Origin: DATIHQ01 sp035480535 | GTDB lineage: Bacteria; Chlamydiota; Chlamydiia; Chlamydiales; SM23-39 | DNA length: 26,480 bases | Assembly: GCA_035480535.1 (NCBI GenBank) | Contig: DATIHQ010000089.1 | Coordinates: forward strand, 1 to 26,480 | Direction: 5' to 3' | Position numbers and translations under genes: made by a program | Notes under the pieces: generated by a model | Databases searched by the model: none | Told to the model about the DNA's origin: nothing | The model's input: only the letters and a program-made list of their open reading frames with translations | Part shown: piece after piece, positions 7,083 to 15,124 of the stretch | Numbering within the stretch: position 1 is the first letter of the stretch | Layout of the letters: each line of letters begins with the position of its first letter

Positions 7083-8241
7083 AAGACGCTCGTTGGTTGA
7101 GAATTTCTGCGGCGAAACCTTGGATGAGCCATTCTTTGGCCTCATCGAGGGAGAGGCCTCGGGAGCGGAGATAAAAGAGTTCTTCCTCATTGAGCTGCGC
7201 AATGGTGGCGCCATGAGAGGCTTTGACGTCATCGGCAAAGATTTCCAGATTGGGCTTTGCATGAGCTGAGGCTTCGTCGCTTAAGAGGAGGTTGTTATTG
7301 AGCTGATAGGCCTCGGTTTTTTGCGCGATGGGGTGGACGTAGATTTTTCCCTCAAAACTGGAGCGGCTCTTTTCTTTTAAAAGGGTCTTAAAGTGCTGTC
7401 TAGAGCGGGTGTGGGGCGCTTGGTGTTCCACTGTGATGTGAGTGTGGGATTGGAGCTCGCCAGTGAGTTGGCTGAGTCCTTGCAGAAGCGTCTCGGCATT
7501 CTCTTCGGCGAGCTGCACTTTAATCGATGTGCGGGCAATGGCGGCCCCTTTTGTCAAAGTGAGGGTGCGGAAAAAGCTGTCCCGCTTGAGAGTGGCTCGA
7601 ATCGTTTGGAAAAATTGGGCGGTTTTGGGGAGCTCTTGCTGGTCGGTAAAGGAGAGGCGCGCGCCTTCATCGAGAACGGCGTCGATGGTTTGATTGACGT
7701 GGAGTTCAGTTCCTTGGATCGTTTGAATGAGGGAGAGGGAAGCTGATTTGCCTAGGGAAATTTCAATGCGGGGCAGGGAGAGATCAGAAGTGGTGAAGAT
7801 TTGATGGATTTGCAGCGGCGTTTCCGATGTCCATTTCGGCGGCGCGTAGAGAAAAACTCCTTTGCTTTGCAAAGCGCCATTGAGAAGCGCGAAGGGATCT
7901 TTTTCCTCTTTGAGCGTGCGCTTCAGACGGTTTTGCAAAAAGAGTCCGTAGGAGCGGAGCGCGGCATCGAGAGGAAGGCAGATGAGTCCTTTTGGAATCG
8001 TGGAGAGAGCTTCCTCGAAAAAGCCATTGATGAAGACAAGGCCAGACTTATGAACTGGAAGAGATTGTCGCTGGGCGAGTTTAGGAAAAGTGATTTTCTG
8101 CAGTGGGAGATATTGAAACGCCTCTTGCTTGGGACGGGGCAAGCCAATTTCTTGAAAGTGCTCCCACGCTTTCTTGCGAAGAGCGAGCAGGAGATCTTTC
8201 GGATCGTCGAGTTCTTTCCAATAATTTTCTAATTGATGCAT
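7075..8241 (-). CDS. sufD: Fe-S cluster assembly scaffold subunit SufD
   Basis: SufD forms the SufBC2D complex that builds Fe-S clusters from SufS sulfur and iron. The 388-residue protein keeps the typical C-terminal beta-helix core and end: SSFEGKIYVHPIAQKTEAYQ, NNNLLLSDEASAHAKPNLEI, DDVKASHGATIAQLNEEEL, FYLRSRGLSLDEAKEWLIQG. The N-terminal half is more divergent, as usual for SufD. The start codon overlaps the sufC stop in TAATG, so translation is coupled, and its end overlaps sufS. Confidence 0.93.
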   Translation of the reverse strand: MHQLENYWKELDDPKDLLLALRKKAWEHFQEIGLPRPKQEAFQYLPLQKITFPKLAQRQSLPVHKSGLVFINGFFEEALSTIPKGLICLPLDAALRSYGLFLQNRLKRTLKEEKDPFALLNGALQSKGVFLYAPPKWTSETPLQIHQIFTTSDLSLPRIEISLGKSASLSLIQTIQGTELHVNQTIDAVLDEGARLSFTDQQELPKTAQFFQTIRATLKRDSFFRTLTLTKGAAIARTSIKVQLAEENAETLLQGLSQLTGELQSHTHITVEHQAPHTRSRQHFKTLLKEKSRSSFEGKIYVHPIAQKTEAYQLNNNLLLSDEASAHAKPNLEIFADDVKASHGATIAQLNEEELFYLRSRGLSLDEAKEWLIQGFAAEILNQRASYA

Positions 8242-8969
8242 TACGCGTAGCCCTTGGCTTCGAGTTCAAGCGCGAGCTCGGGGCCGCCGCTGCGGACGAT
8301 TTTGCCGTCGGAGAGAACATGGACAAAATGAGGGCGGATGAAATCGAGGAGGCGCTGATAGTGGGTGATGATGAGAAGGGCATTGTCTTTCCGTCTCATT
8401 TGGTTCACGCCGTCGGCGACAATGCGCATGGCATCGATGTCGAGTCCCGAATCGGTCTCATCCAAAACGGCTAGGTCGGGATCGAAAATGGCCATTTGGA
8501 GGATCTCATTCCGCTTTTTCTCGCCACCCGAAAAGCCTTCATTGATATTGCGCGTTTTAAATTCGGCGCGGATCTCCATCGCCTTCATTTTTTTCTCGAG
8601 GAGCGCTTCGAAATCGGCATCGGAAATCAGTTCCTCGCCGCGTGCCTTTCTCTGCGCATTGAGAGCGGCTTGAAGAAATTGGCCGTTGGAAACGCCCGAA
8701 ATTTCGAGAGGATATTGGAAGCTCATGAAGAGGCCGAGATGGGCGCGCTCTTCAGGCTCCATGTCTAGAATATTTTGTCCTTTAAACCAGATTTCCCCTG
8801 CGGTGACTTCATAAGCGGGATGGCCGGCTAAGATCTTGGCCAAAGTCGATTTGCCTGCGCCATTGGGGCCCATGATGGCATGGATCTCCCCTTTCTCAAT
8901 GGAGAGATTTAGCCCTTTCAAAATGGCCTTTCCCTCAACGGTTGCGCATAGGTTCTTTATCTGTAACAT
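8241..8969 (-). CDS. sufC: Fe-S cluster assembly ATPase SufC
   Basis: SufC is the ABC-type ATPase that drives conformational change in SufBC2D. The 242-residue protein has Walker A (GPNGAGKST, 34-42), a Q-loop region (MSFQYPLEI), the ABC signature in SufC form (GFSGGEKKRNEILQM, 145-159) and Walker B with the catalytic acidic residue (LAVLDETDSGLD, 167-178). It joins sufB through a TAATG stop-start overlap, and sufD in the same way. No membrane segments are present, consistent with a soluble ABC ATPase. Confidence 0.96.
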   Translation of the reverse strand: MLQIKNLCATVEGKAILKGLNLSIEKGEIHAIMGPNGAGKSTLAKILAGHPAYEVTAGEIWFKGQNILDMEPEERAHLGLFMSFQYPLEISGVSNGQFLQAALNAQRKARGEELISDADFEALLEKKMKAMEIRAEFKTRNINEGFSGGEKKRNEILQMAIFDPDLAVLDETDSGLDIDAMRIVADGVNQMRRKDNALLIITHYQRLLDFIRPHFVHVLSDGKIVRSGGPELALELEAKGYA

Positions 8970-10408
8970 TATCCCACCGAGTGTTCTAGTTTCAAAGCTA
9001 ATAACTTTTGCGCCTCAGCTGCAAATTCCAGAGGCAATTCCCGAATGACTTCTTTGCAAAATCCATTCACGATTAAGTTGATCGCGTCTTCTTTTGAGAG
9101 GCCGCGGCTCTGCAGGTAGAAGATTTGTTCCTCGTTCATTTTAGAAGTCGAAGCTTCATGTTCCACTTGCGATGTGCTATTCCCCGTTTCAATGTAGGGA
9201 AATGTATTGGCCGAGCAGCGATTGCCCACAAGCATCGAGTCGCATTGCGTATAGTTGCGCGCAGCTTCTGCTTTGGGAATGATTTTCACCAGGCCGCGAT
9301 AGCTATTGTGAGATTCATCTGCTGAAATGCCCTTCGAGATGATCGTCGATTTGGTATTTTTCCCAATGTGGATCATCTTCGTCCCTGTATCGGCCTGCAT
9401 TTTTCCATTGGTGAGCGCGACGGAGTAAAATTCGCCGACAGAGTAATCCCCTTTCAAAATGCAGCTCGGATATTTCCAGGTGATGGCAGCGCCTGCTTCG
9501 ACCTGCGTCCAAGAGATTTTCGAATGATCCCCTGCGCAAAGACCGCGTTTGGTCACGAAATTAAAAACGCCCCCTTTGCCTGTCTTTGGATCCCCTGCAT
9601 ACCAGTTTTGGACGGTGGAATATTTGATCTCCGCTTTTTCTTTGGCGATGAGTTCGACAACAGCCGCATGGAGTTGATTTGTGTCGAAAGCGGGTGCAGT
9701 ACAGCCTTCAAGATAGCTGACGGATGAGTCTTCTTCTGCGATGATTAAAGTCCTCTCGAATTGACCAGTCTCTTTTTCATTGATTCGGAAGTAGGTGGAA
9801 AGCTCAATGGGGCATTTGACTCCTTTAGGGACGTAGACAAAGGATCCATCGGAAAAGACGGCCGAATTGAGGGCGGCAAAGAAGTTATCCCCAATGGGGA
9901 CCACGGTGCCGAGATATTCTTCTACAAGCTCGGGGTATTTTTTCATCGCCTCTGAAATGGAGCAGAGGACGACGCCTGCTTCTACAAGTTTTTTCTGGAA
10001 TGTCGTGCCGAGAGAGACGGAGTCGAAGACCACGTCGACGGCGACGTTGGTGAGCCGCTTCTGCTCATCGAGAGGGATCCCCAGTTTCTCAAAGGTTTTT
10101 AGGATTTCCGGGTCCACCTCGCTGAGGCTTTCGAGACGCGGTTTGCTCTTAGGCTCAGCGTAGTAGGAAATTCCTTGATAGTCGATCGGGGGATATTTGA
10201 CATTGGGCCAGGTGGGTTCTTCCATCTGCTGCCATTTCTGGAAGGCCCTCAATCGAAATTTAAGCATGAATTCGGGTTCTTCTTTCTTGGCAGAAATAGC
10301 GCGTATCGTCCCCTCGTTCAGTCCCTTAGGGAAAACGTCCGATTCAATGGGCGTGACAAATCCATATTTGTAATCGGTAGAAGAAAAAGTTTCTTGTTGG
10401 CTAGTCAT
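8969..10408 (-). CDS. sufB: Fe-S cluster assembly scaffold subunit SufB
   Basis: SufB is the scaffold on which nascent Fe-S clusters form. The 479-residue length is standard. Family landmarks include YVPKGVKCPIELSTYFRINE, SYLEGCTAPAFD, TKRGLCAGDHSKISWTQVEA, and the functional Cys in GNRCSANTFPYIE followed by VEHEASTSK with the conserved Glu. It is the first gene of sufBCDS, transcribed from a candidate promoter at 10451-10422. The sequence before the ATG at 10408 has no Shine-Dalgarno motif and the predicted leader is only about 7 bases. No SufE or SufU partner is encoded in the window. Confidence 0.96.
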   Translation of the reverse strand: MTSQQETFSSTDYKYGFVTPIESDVFPKGLNEGTIRAISAKKEEPEFMLKFRLRAFQKWQQMEEPTWPNVKYPPIDYQGISYYAEPKSKPRLESLSEVDPEILKTFEKLGIPLDEQKRLTNVAVDVVFDSVSLGTTFQKKLVEAGVVLCSISEAMKKYPELVEEYLGTVVPIGDNFFAALNSAVFSDGSFVYVPKGVKCPIELSTYFRINEKETGQFERTLIIAEEDSSVSYLEGCTAPAFDTNQLHAAVVELIAKEKAEIKYSTVQNWYAGDPKTGKGGVFNFVTKRGLCAGDHSKISWTQVEAGAAITWKYPSCILKGDYSVGEFYSVALTNGKMQADTGTKMIHIGKNTKSTIISKGISADESHNSYRGLVKIIPKAEAARNYTQCDSMLVGNRCSANTFPYIETGNSTSQVEHEASTSKMNEEQIFYLQSRGLSKEDAINLIVNGFCKEVIRELPLEFAAEAQKLLALKLEHSVG

Positions 10409-10421
10409 AGTAAAGTGACGA

Positions 10422-10451
10422 AATTTTACTGCACTGGGTCCCTAATGTCAA
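10422..10451 (-). promoter_or_regulatory. Candidate promoter of the suf operon
   Basis: On the minus strand a perfect TTGACA (10451-10446), an 18-base spacer and TAAAAT (10427-10422, 5 of 6). The predicted start near 10415 leaves a leader of only about 7 bases before sufB. No IscR- or Fur-like operator was recognised. Confidence 0.6.
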
Positions 10452-10481
10452 TTTTTATAAATACAAATTTGTTTAATAGTT

Positions 10482-10487
10482 TATAAT
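10482..10487 (+). promoter_or_regulatory. Candidate -10 element for the 10507 gene
   Basis: A perfect TATAAT lies 20 bases before the ATG at 10507 in an AT-rich stretch. No convincing -35 sits at the right distance (AAATAC at 17 bases). It is divergent from the suf promoter and shares the same short intergenic region. Confidence 0.35.
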
Positions 10488-10506
10488 TAAACATAAGAAG
10501 CTAATT

Positions 10507-10797
10507 ATGAAAAAGCATCCGTCCCATGAATTACCAGCCCGCTCTAAAACAGAAATGTTAAAAGATATTTGTGAAATCGTCCATTTTCTCCATACGGGGC
10601 AGCGCTCAGCGGCCGATCTCCTGATCGAGGACCTAAAAACCCGCTCGATCTTCCTGGATGAGAAGATCCAGCACGATGTCCTGATCTTTGCGGAACAGGT
10701 TCAGTTTCAGTATGATTACGACCCTTGGCACAAGGTGACCCCCGACGTCCAAAAGGCCGCCGATAAACTCATCCATGACCTGGGGTTTAAATCCTAG
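10507..10797 (+). CDS. Small conserved-looking protein of unknown function
   Basis: A 96-residue soluble protein starting MKKHPSHELPARSKTEMLKD, with AAGAAG seven bases upstream. It looks mostly helical, with a pattern like a helical adaptor (ICEIVHFLHTGQRSAADLLI, LDEKIQHDVLIFAEQVQF) and no Cys pairs, signal or membrane segment. It sits between the divergent suf operon and a transporter gene that starts 19 bases after its stop. I do not recognise a family. Position next to sufB could hint at a link with Fe-S metabolism, but nothing in the sequence shows it. Confidence 0.7.
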   Translation: MKKHPSHELPARSKTEMLKDICEIVHFLHTGQRSAADLLIEDLKTRSIFLDEKIQHDVLIFAEQVQFQYDYDPWHKVTPDVQKAADKLIHDLGFKS

Positions 10798-10816
10798 AAT
10801 CTGCTAAACTTACGCC

Positions 10817-12049
10817 ATGTCTATTCGTTTCCGCTTGGCCGGGATTATCGGCAATTTTTTGGGCCATTATGACAGCGCCCTTTTCACCCTTTTGGCCCCC
10901 TTCATCGCTCCCCTCTTTTTCGATGGGCAAGACCCCCTCACTGCGCTGATTTTAACCTATGCGATCCTCCCCTTGGGCTTTATCACAAGGCCATTGGGCT
11001 CTTTATTTTTTGGCTGGGTGGGAGACCGCTGGGGGCGGAAGCATTCTCTTTTTTGTTCCCTATTGGGGATGGCCTTTATCACGGTAGGAGTGGGGTGTTT
11101 GCCTTTGTACAAACAAGTGGGAATTTGGGCGCCGATCGGCCTCGCTTTGGGGCGAATGCTGCAAAACTTCTGCGCTGCGGGAGAGTCGACGGGGGGAGCT
11201 CTTTTTATCTTAGAGCACACGCCGACAAAGCAAAGAAGCATCATGAGCAGCTTCTACGGCGTCTCTGTCATTTGCGGCTATCTCATCGCATCGGGACTCG
11301 TCACCTGGATGAGCATGCAGGGAATGGTGGAAGAGGGATGGCGCGTTTTATTTTGGCTTGGCGGCTTAACCGGAATCTTAGGCGTTTTCCTTCGATGGAA
11401 AACGGAAGATGCGGAAGAATTTGTGCGGCAAAAAAGAACCGGCTTACTGACAACGCTCAAGGAAAATAAGGGAACGTTAGGGGCGATCCTCCTAGCTGCC
11501 GGATTTTCCTATACAACCTATTCGCTCCCCTTCACTTTGATGAATGGCTATATTCCCCTTGTCTCCTCCCTGACAAAAGTCGATGTGATGCAAGTGAATA
11601 CACTTCTTCTAATCATCGATATGCTCCTTCTCCCCTGCTTTGGCTATCTCATTCACAAGTTGGGGAAAGAGAAAGTGATGATGGCCGCGGCCTCTGTATT
11701 AGTCGTGGGAGCGATTCCCCTCTTTGCGCTGCTTGACCACGCCTCATTTGCGATGATGATTGCGATTCGCCTAGCGATTGTGACGATGGGGGTTGCCTTT
11801 TCGGCTCCCTATCATGCGTGGGCCCTCGAGCGGGTGCCACCGGAGCATCGCTACACGATTCTTTGTGTGGGCTATTCTCTCGGCTCGCAGCTCATTGGGA
11901 CGCCGGCGCCGGCCGTTTGTCTCTGGATCTATCAAAAGATGGGATGGGTCTGGGCGCCGGGGCTTTATCTGATGGGCGCGGCATTGGCAGCATTCTTGGT
12001 GGTGAGATATTATGCGCGAGCCGCAATCCCCTCACCGGCCAAGCTGTAG
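10817..12049 (+). CDS. MFS transporter of the metabolite:H+ symporter (ProP-like) family
   Basis: A 410-residue inner-membrane protein with about 12 hydrophobic segments. Features of the MHS subfamily are the N-terminal FRLAGIIGNFLGHYDSALFT, the loop 2-3 motif GWVGDRWGRKHSL (MFS motif A), and GRMLQNFCAAGESTGGALFI in helix 4. Relatives import proline, betaine or dicarboxylates by proton symport; the substrate here cannot be read from sequence. Chlamydia-like bacteria depend on host metabolites, which fits an importer. There is no Shine-Dalgarno motif before the ATG; TAAACT 12 bases upstream could be a -10 that would make this message leaderless too. Confidence 0.85.
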   Translation: MSIRFRLAGIIGNFLGHYDSALFTLLAPFIAPLFFDGQDPLTALILTYAILPLGFITRPLGSLFFGWVGDRWGRKHSLFCSLLGMAFITVGVGCLPLYKQVGIWAPIGLALGRMLQNFCAAGESTGGALFILEHTPTKQRSIMSSFYGVSVICGYLIASGLVTWMSMQGMVEEGWRVLFWLGGLTGILGVFLRWKTEDAEEFVRQKRTGLLTTLKENKGTLGAILLAAGFSYTTYSLPFTLMNGYIPLVSSLTKVDVMQVNTLLLIIDMLLLPCFGYLIHKLGKEKVMMAAASVLVVGAIPLFALLDHASFAMMIAIRLAIVTMGVAFSAPYHAWALERVPPEHRYTILCVGYSLGSQLIGTPAPAVCLWIYQKMGWVWAPGLYLMGAALAAFLVVRYYARAAIPSPAKL

Positions 12050-12059
12050 ACAAAAGAGA

Positions 12060-12158
12060 GATCCACCACGGAGAAGGGAGTGAATAGAGGTGCACGGAGA
12101 GAAAAAATCCCATCTCTCCTCCGTGAATTCTCCTGCACTCCTTCCTCCGTGGTGGATC
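12060..12158. repeat. Imperfect 99-bp inverted repeat (ACCACGGAG family) between convergent genes
   Basis: The outer 14 bases are a perfect inverted repeat (GATCCACCACGGAG at 12060-12073, CTCCGTGGTGGATC at 12145-12158). Similarity continues inwards with mismatches, through GGGAGTG and CACGGAG units, to a central A-rich/TCCC part near 12101-12115. It fills the gap between the ends of the transporter gene and the divergently oriented HTH gene. It could act as a two-way transcription stop, but there is no T run at either end. It is related to the repeats at 2854, 17989 and 21681. Confidence 0.8.
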
Positions 12159-12163
12159 GCCCT

Positions 12164-12952
12164 CTAGGTGTAGCGGTAGATCAGTTCGTCGTTTTTGTGC
12201 GGGCCAATGATGCGCCAATGGAAGTTGAAGCCGCTGGGTTGGAGGATGATGTTGCCGAGATAGGTGTCCTCCGCACAGAGATGAGAATCAACCGATTCGA
12301 GGGTGCCCGGTTTGGCGGGCGCAAGATGAAAAAGGAATACGGGGCGCTCGGGGCCGTAGCGCAAGTGTTCAAGAGAGATGAGCCCGGTGTTTAGATCGAG
12401 AGTCCAGCGAAAGACGTTGTGAAAGCTCGTGTCGGGAAGATCGTTGCGCAGCCAAAGTCCCTTTTCATGAAAAAGAATCTCCCGTTTCGATGGCTGGGTG
12501 ATTGTCACCTCAGCTTTGCCCGTCCGGATCGCTTGCTGCGATTTAGCAAAGAATGAGAGCTGGCGGATGCGCGGGAGCTTTTCCCAAAATGTGAGGAGCT
12601 CTTCCTTGCGGTTTCGATCTCTTAGGTACTCGTCATTCAATTTTAGATGGGGTTTGTGGATGAAACAATACCGTTTCTTCTCTTGGACAGGCAGGAGGCT
12701 GTATGCTTTTTTTAAGAGCGCTTCTAACTCGTGGCGAAAGGGATAAGCGGGATTGAGTTCATAGATTCTGATTTTTCCCTCATAGCGGCTGATGACAATG
12801 CCTCCCTTTTCCAGACGGCCGAGAGCTTTTTGGATGGGGGTGAGAGGAACTTGAAGAAGAGACTGAATCTGAGTTCCATAGCATCGTTCGTTCACAAAGA
12901 GAAAGAGAAGAATCCGCTCTAAATTCGGGTTGCCAAATAGGGAAGCCAACAA
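12164..12952 (-). CDS. Winged-helix protein with C-terminal DUF6314-like domain
   Basis: The start is uncertain. TTG at 12952, five bases after AGGTGG, fits best; GTG 12961 and TTG 12949 are alternatives. It gives about 262 residues. Residues ~5-75 look like a winged helix of ArsR/MarR kind (LERILLFLFVNERCYGTQIQ, then PIQKALGRLEKGGIVISRYE as recognition helix and wing). Residues ~121-262 match the pattern I know from DUF6314 proteins: FWEKLPRIRQLSFF, LFHEKGLW, FHNVFRWTLD, ISLEHLRYG, HLCAEDTYLG, HWRIIGPHKNDELIYRYT. DUF6314 usually stands alone and its role is unknown. A regulator with a small ligand-binding barrel is a reasonable inference, not shown. It is divergent from the 13120 gene. Confidence 0.75.
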   Translation of the reverse strand: MLASLFGNPNLERILLFLFVNERCYGTQIQSLLQVPLTPIQKALGRLEKGGIVISRYEGKIRIYELNPAYPFRHELEALLKKAYSLLPVQEKKRYCFIHKPHLKLNDEYLRDRNRKEELLTFWEKLPRIRQLSFFAKSQQAIRTGKAEVTITQPSKREILFHEKGLWLRNDLPDTSFHNVFRWTLDLNTGLISLEHLRYGPERPVFLFHLAPAKPGTLESVDSHLCAEDTYLGNIILQPSGFNFHWRIIGPHKNDELIYRYT

Positions 12953-12972
12953 AATAACCACCTATCTTTTGG

Positions 12973-13010
12973 TTGATTTTGAGAATAATCGATCTCTCAA
13001 TGGAAATCAA
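12973..13010. promoter_or_regulatory. Candidate operator: imperfect inverted repeat in the divergent promoter region
   Basis: TTGATTTTGAGA on the left and TCTCA...AAATCAA on the right form an imperfect inverted repeat just upstream of the winged-helix gene. Together with the divergent layout, this is where an autoregulatory site would be expected. Only weak promoter hexamers are seen between 12962 and 13119. Confidence 0.3.
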
Positions 13011-13119
13011 TCTCTTACGTTTCTATAAACCAGAAAGTAGTTTAAAAATCAACTCCCCCTGCATTGAAATGAGAAAGGACCCGCCACATAATGTCCATTT
13101 CTTTAACAGGGAGGAAGTT

Positions 13120-13401
13120 ATGAGAATCACAATTGAATATCCTCAAATCATGAAAATGACGATGGCGAGCCAAATGGAGATTTCTAATCCGGTTTCGCTC
13201 AACGAGGTAAAGCGCCAGGTTTTTGATGAATTTTGGGTTTTCTTTCTCCGGCATTATCCGTATATGAAGAAACATGGTTCTGCAGAGAGCATTGTGTTGA
13301 CAGATAAGGACATAGAAATCAATTCCGACGATTTATTACAAGAGCGGTTGGCTCAATCCAAGTGCTTTCAAGCGGTGTTTAACACAAATGGACATCCTTA
13401 A
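13120..13401 (+). CDS. Unknown 93-residue protein
   Basis: The start is ATG 13120, preceded by a strong GGGAGGAAG site; an upstream in-frame ATG at 12973 has no ribosome site and lies in the promoter region. The protein starts MRITIEYPQIMKMTMASQME. It has a short beta-like start, then an amphipathic helix (LNEVKRQVFDEFWVFFLRHY) and an acidic end. No membrane segment or known motif is seen. Its last 14 bases overlap the start of the CHY zinc-finger gene, so the two are coupled. I do not recognise the family. Confidence 0.65.
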   Translation: MRITIEYPQIMKMTMASQMEISNPVSLNEVKRQVFDEFWVFFLRHYPYMKKHGSAESIVLTDKDIEINSDDLLQERLAQSKCFQAVFNTNGHP

Positions 13402-13753
13402 AGTTGGCGATCATGAGGTGTTTGGCTTAGAGCTGAATGCGCAGACGGGATGCCTTCATTATGGAAGTGGTGTAGACATAGTGGCGATTCGGTTTAAGTG
13501 CTGCAATCGCTACTATGCCTGTTATGAGTGCCATCAAGCAGGTGAAAATCACCCCGTTGAGCGGTGGGGGGAGGAGGAGTTTGATAGGAAGGCGATTTTA
13601 TGCGGTAGTTGCGGGATCGAATTGACAATCCATCAATATCTTTCCTGCAATCACCGATGTTTAAATTGTAAGTCCCAATTTAATCCAAGATGTAAGAATC
13701 ATTGGGGCTTGTATTTTATTGGGAGATGCTGTATGCTAGTTGCTTTTCTATGA
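13388..13753 (+). CDS. CHY-type zinc-finger protein
   Basis: A 121-residue protein with the CHY zinc-finger pattern: CCNRYYACYECHQAGENHP, then ILCGSCGIELTIHQYL, CNHRCLNCKSQFNPRC and KNHWGLYF, together eight or more Cys/His ligands for several zinc ions. Bacterial relatives are small stand-alone proteins of unclear role; in fungi the related Hot13 works in redox/zinc handling of mitochondrial intermembrane-space proteins. An N-terminal part (LKVGDHEVFGLELNAQTGC) precedes the finger, as in other bacterial members. It overlaps the gene before and ends 7 bases before the flotillin gene, so this is a three-gene operon. The hydrophobic tail CCMLVAFL is short. Confidence 0.8.
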   Translation: MDILKVGDHEVFGLELNAQTGCLHYGSGVDIVAIRFKCCNRYYACYECHQAGENHPVERWGEEEFDRKAILCGSCGIELTIHQYLSCNHRCLNCKSQFNPRCKNHWGLYFIGRCCMLVAFL

Positions 13754-13760
13754 GGCGGTT

Positions 13761-15089
13761 ATGGATATTTATTCCCCGCAGATTTGGGGATTTGTTGCGT
13801 TCGGGGCGTTTCTTTATTTCTTGTCTACCCTGTATCGGAGATGTCCATCAAATAAAGTGATGGTCGTGTATGGGAGATTCTGGGGGAAGAAGACGGTGGA
13901 GTGCCACCATGGAGGCGGGACGATCGTTTGGCCGCTGATCCAGGGAAGCTCGTTTCTGGATTTGACGCCGAGAACGATCCATATTCCCCTGAAGGGGGCG
14001 CTGTCGCATCAAAATATCAGGATCAATGTGCCGAGCACGTTTACTGTCGCGGTGGGATTGACGCCTGAGATCATGAATAACGCGGCTGTGCGGGTGCTCG
14101 ATCTGGATCATCGCGGGATTGAGTCGATGGCAACGGAGATCATCATCGGCCAATTGCGGCTGACGGTGGCGTCGCTGCGGATTGAGGAGATCAATCAGGA
14201 TCGGGAACGGTTTTTAGAGGCGATTAAGAAGAATATTGAGCCTGAATTGCATAAGATCGGCTTGACGCTTTTGAATGTCAATATCACTGATATTACGGAT
14301 GAATCGGAATATATCGAGAGCATTGGGAAAAAGGCTTCGGCCACTGCGGTGAATCAGGCGAAGGTGGATGTAGCCGAGCAGGAAAAACAAGGGGACATTG
14401 GAAAGAGCTTGGCCGAAAGGGATCGAAGAGTTTCGGTGGCATCGTACAATGCAGAGGCGGTCAAGGGAGAAAATGATTCCAGAGCGCAGATTGCGCTGAC
14501 GAATGCTTCTTTGGCAGAAAAAGAAGCAGAGGCGAGCCGGCGTAGCCAGGTGGCCAAACAGAATGCAGAAGCGGAAATTCAGCGGGCAAGGGCATTGGCG
14601 CAAACACAATTGTTAGAGGCGGAGCAAATCGTCCCGCAAGAAATTCGAAAGAGAAAGATCCAGATCGATGCTGAGGCGGAAGCGGAAGCCAAGGCGTTGA
14701 TTGCGAGCGGAGAGGCGCGGGCGATTTTGATGATCAAAGAGGCCGAGGCGGAAGGGACTTTGAAGCTTTTGGATGCCAAAGCAAAGGGGTATAAGCAATT
14801 GATGGAGGCTTGCGGTCAAGATGGGAAAAGCGCTTCGACCATGCTTTTGATCGAGAAGCTGGAAGAGATTGTCAAACTTCAAACCGAAGCTATAAAAAAT
14901 ATTAAAATTGATAAAATCACGGTTTGGGATAGCGGCAAAGATGGGAAAGAGGGGTCTACAACCTCCAATTTCATCAGCCAATTTGTGAAGTCATTGCCCT
15001 CCCTGCATGATGTCACATCATTGGCCGGACTGGAACTCCCCCCTTATCTAGGAAAAATTTCAAAAGAGGAGACAATAAAAAAGGGTTGA
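13761..15089 (+). CDS. Flotillin-like SPFH-domain membrane protein
   Basis: The start is ATG 13761 (GAGG 5 bases upstream), giving 442 residues. An N-terminal membrane segment (about 6-24) is followed by an SPFH domain (about 30-200: TFTVAVGLTPEIMNNAAVRV, IIIGQLRLTVASLRIEEINQ). A long Ala/Glu-rich coiled coil with EAEA-type repeats follows (about 200-370), then the flotillin-type C-terminus SLAGLELPPYLG. Flotillins assemble into large cage-like rings and organise membrane microdomains. The operon partners are the CHY zinc finger and the 93-residue unknown. Its stop lies inside a possible -35 (TTGAAA) of the next gene. Confidence 0.9.
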   Translation: MDIYSPQIWGFVAFGAFLYFLSTLYRRCPSNKVMVVYGRFWGKKTVECHHGGGTIVWPLIQGSSFLDLTPRTIHIPLKGALSHQNIRINVPSTFTVAVGLTPEIMNNAAVRVLDLDHRGIESMATEIIIGQLRLTVASLRIEEINQDRERFLEAIKKNIEPELHKIGLTLLNVNITDITDESEYIESIGKKASATAVNQAKVDVAEQEKQGDIGKSLAERDRRVSVASYNAEAVKGENDSRAQIALTNASLAEKEAEASRRSQVAKQNAEAEIQRARALAQTQLLEAEQIVPQEIRKRKIQIDAEAEAEAKALIASGEARAILMIKEAEAEGTLKLLDAKAKGYKQLMEACGQDGKSASTMLLIEKLEEIVKLQTEAIKNIKIDKITVWDSGKDGKEGSTTSNFISQFVKSLPSLHDVTSLAGLELPPYLGKISKEETIKKG

Positions 15090-15124
15090 AACATAGACCC
15101 TACTTATATTAAGATTTAGTTAGT

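Noticed and set aside
12060..12158. Classical Rho-independent terminator
   Set aside because: Strong hairpin but no T run on either strand, so only a tentative transcription-end role is kept.
12973..13119. Longer version of the 13120 gene from ATG 12973
   Set aside because: No ribosome site there and it would cover the divergent promoter region; ATG 13120 has GGGAGGAAG.
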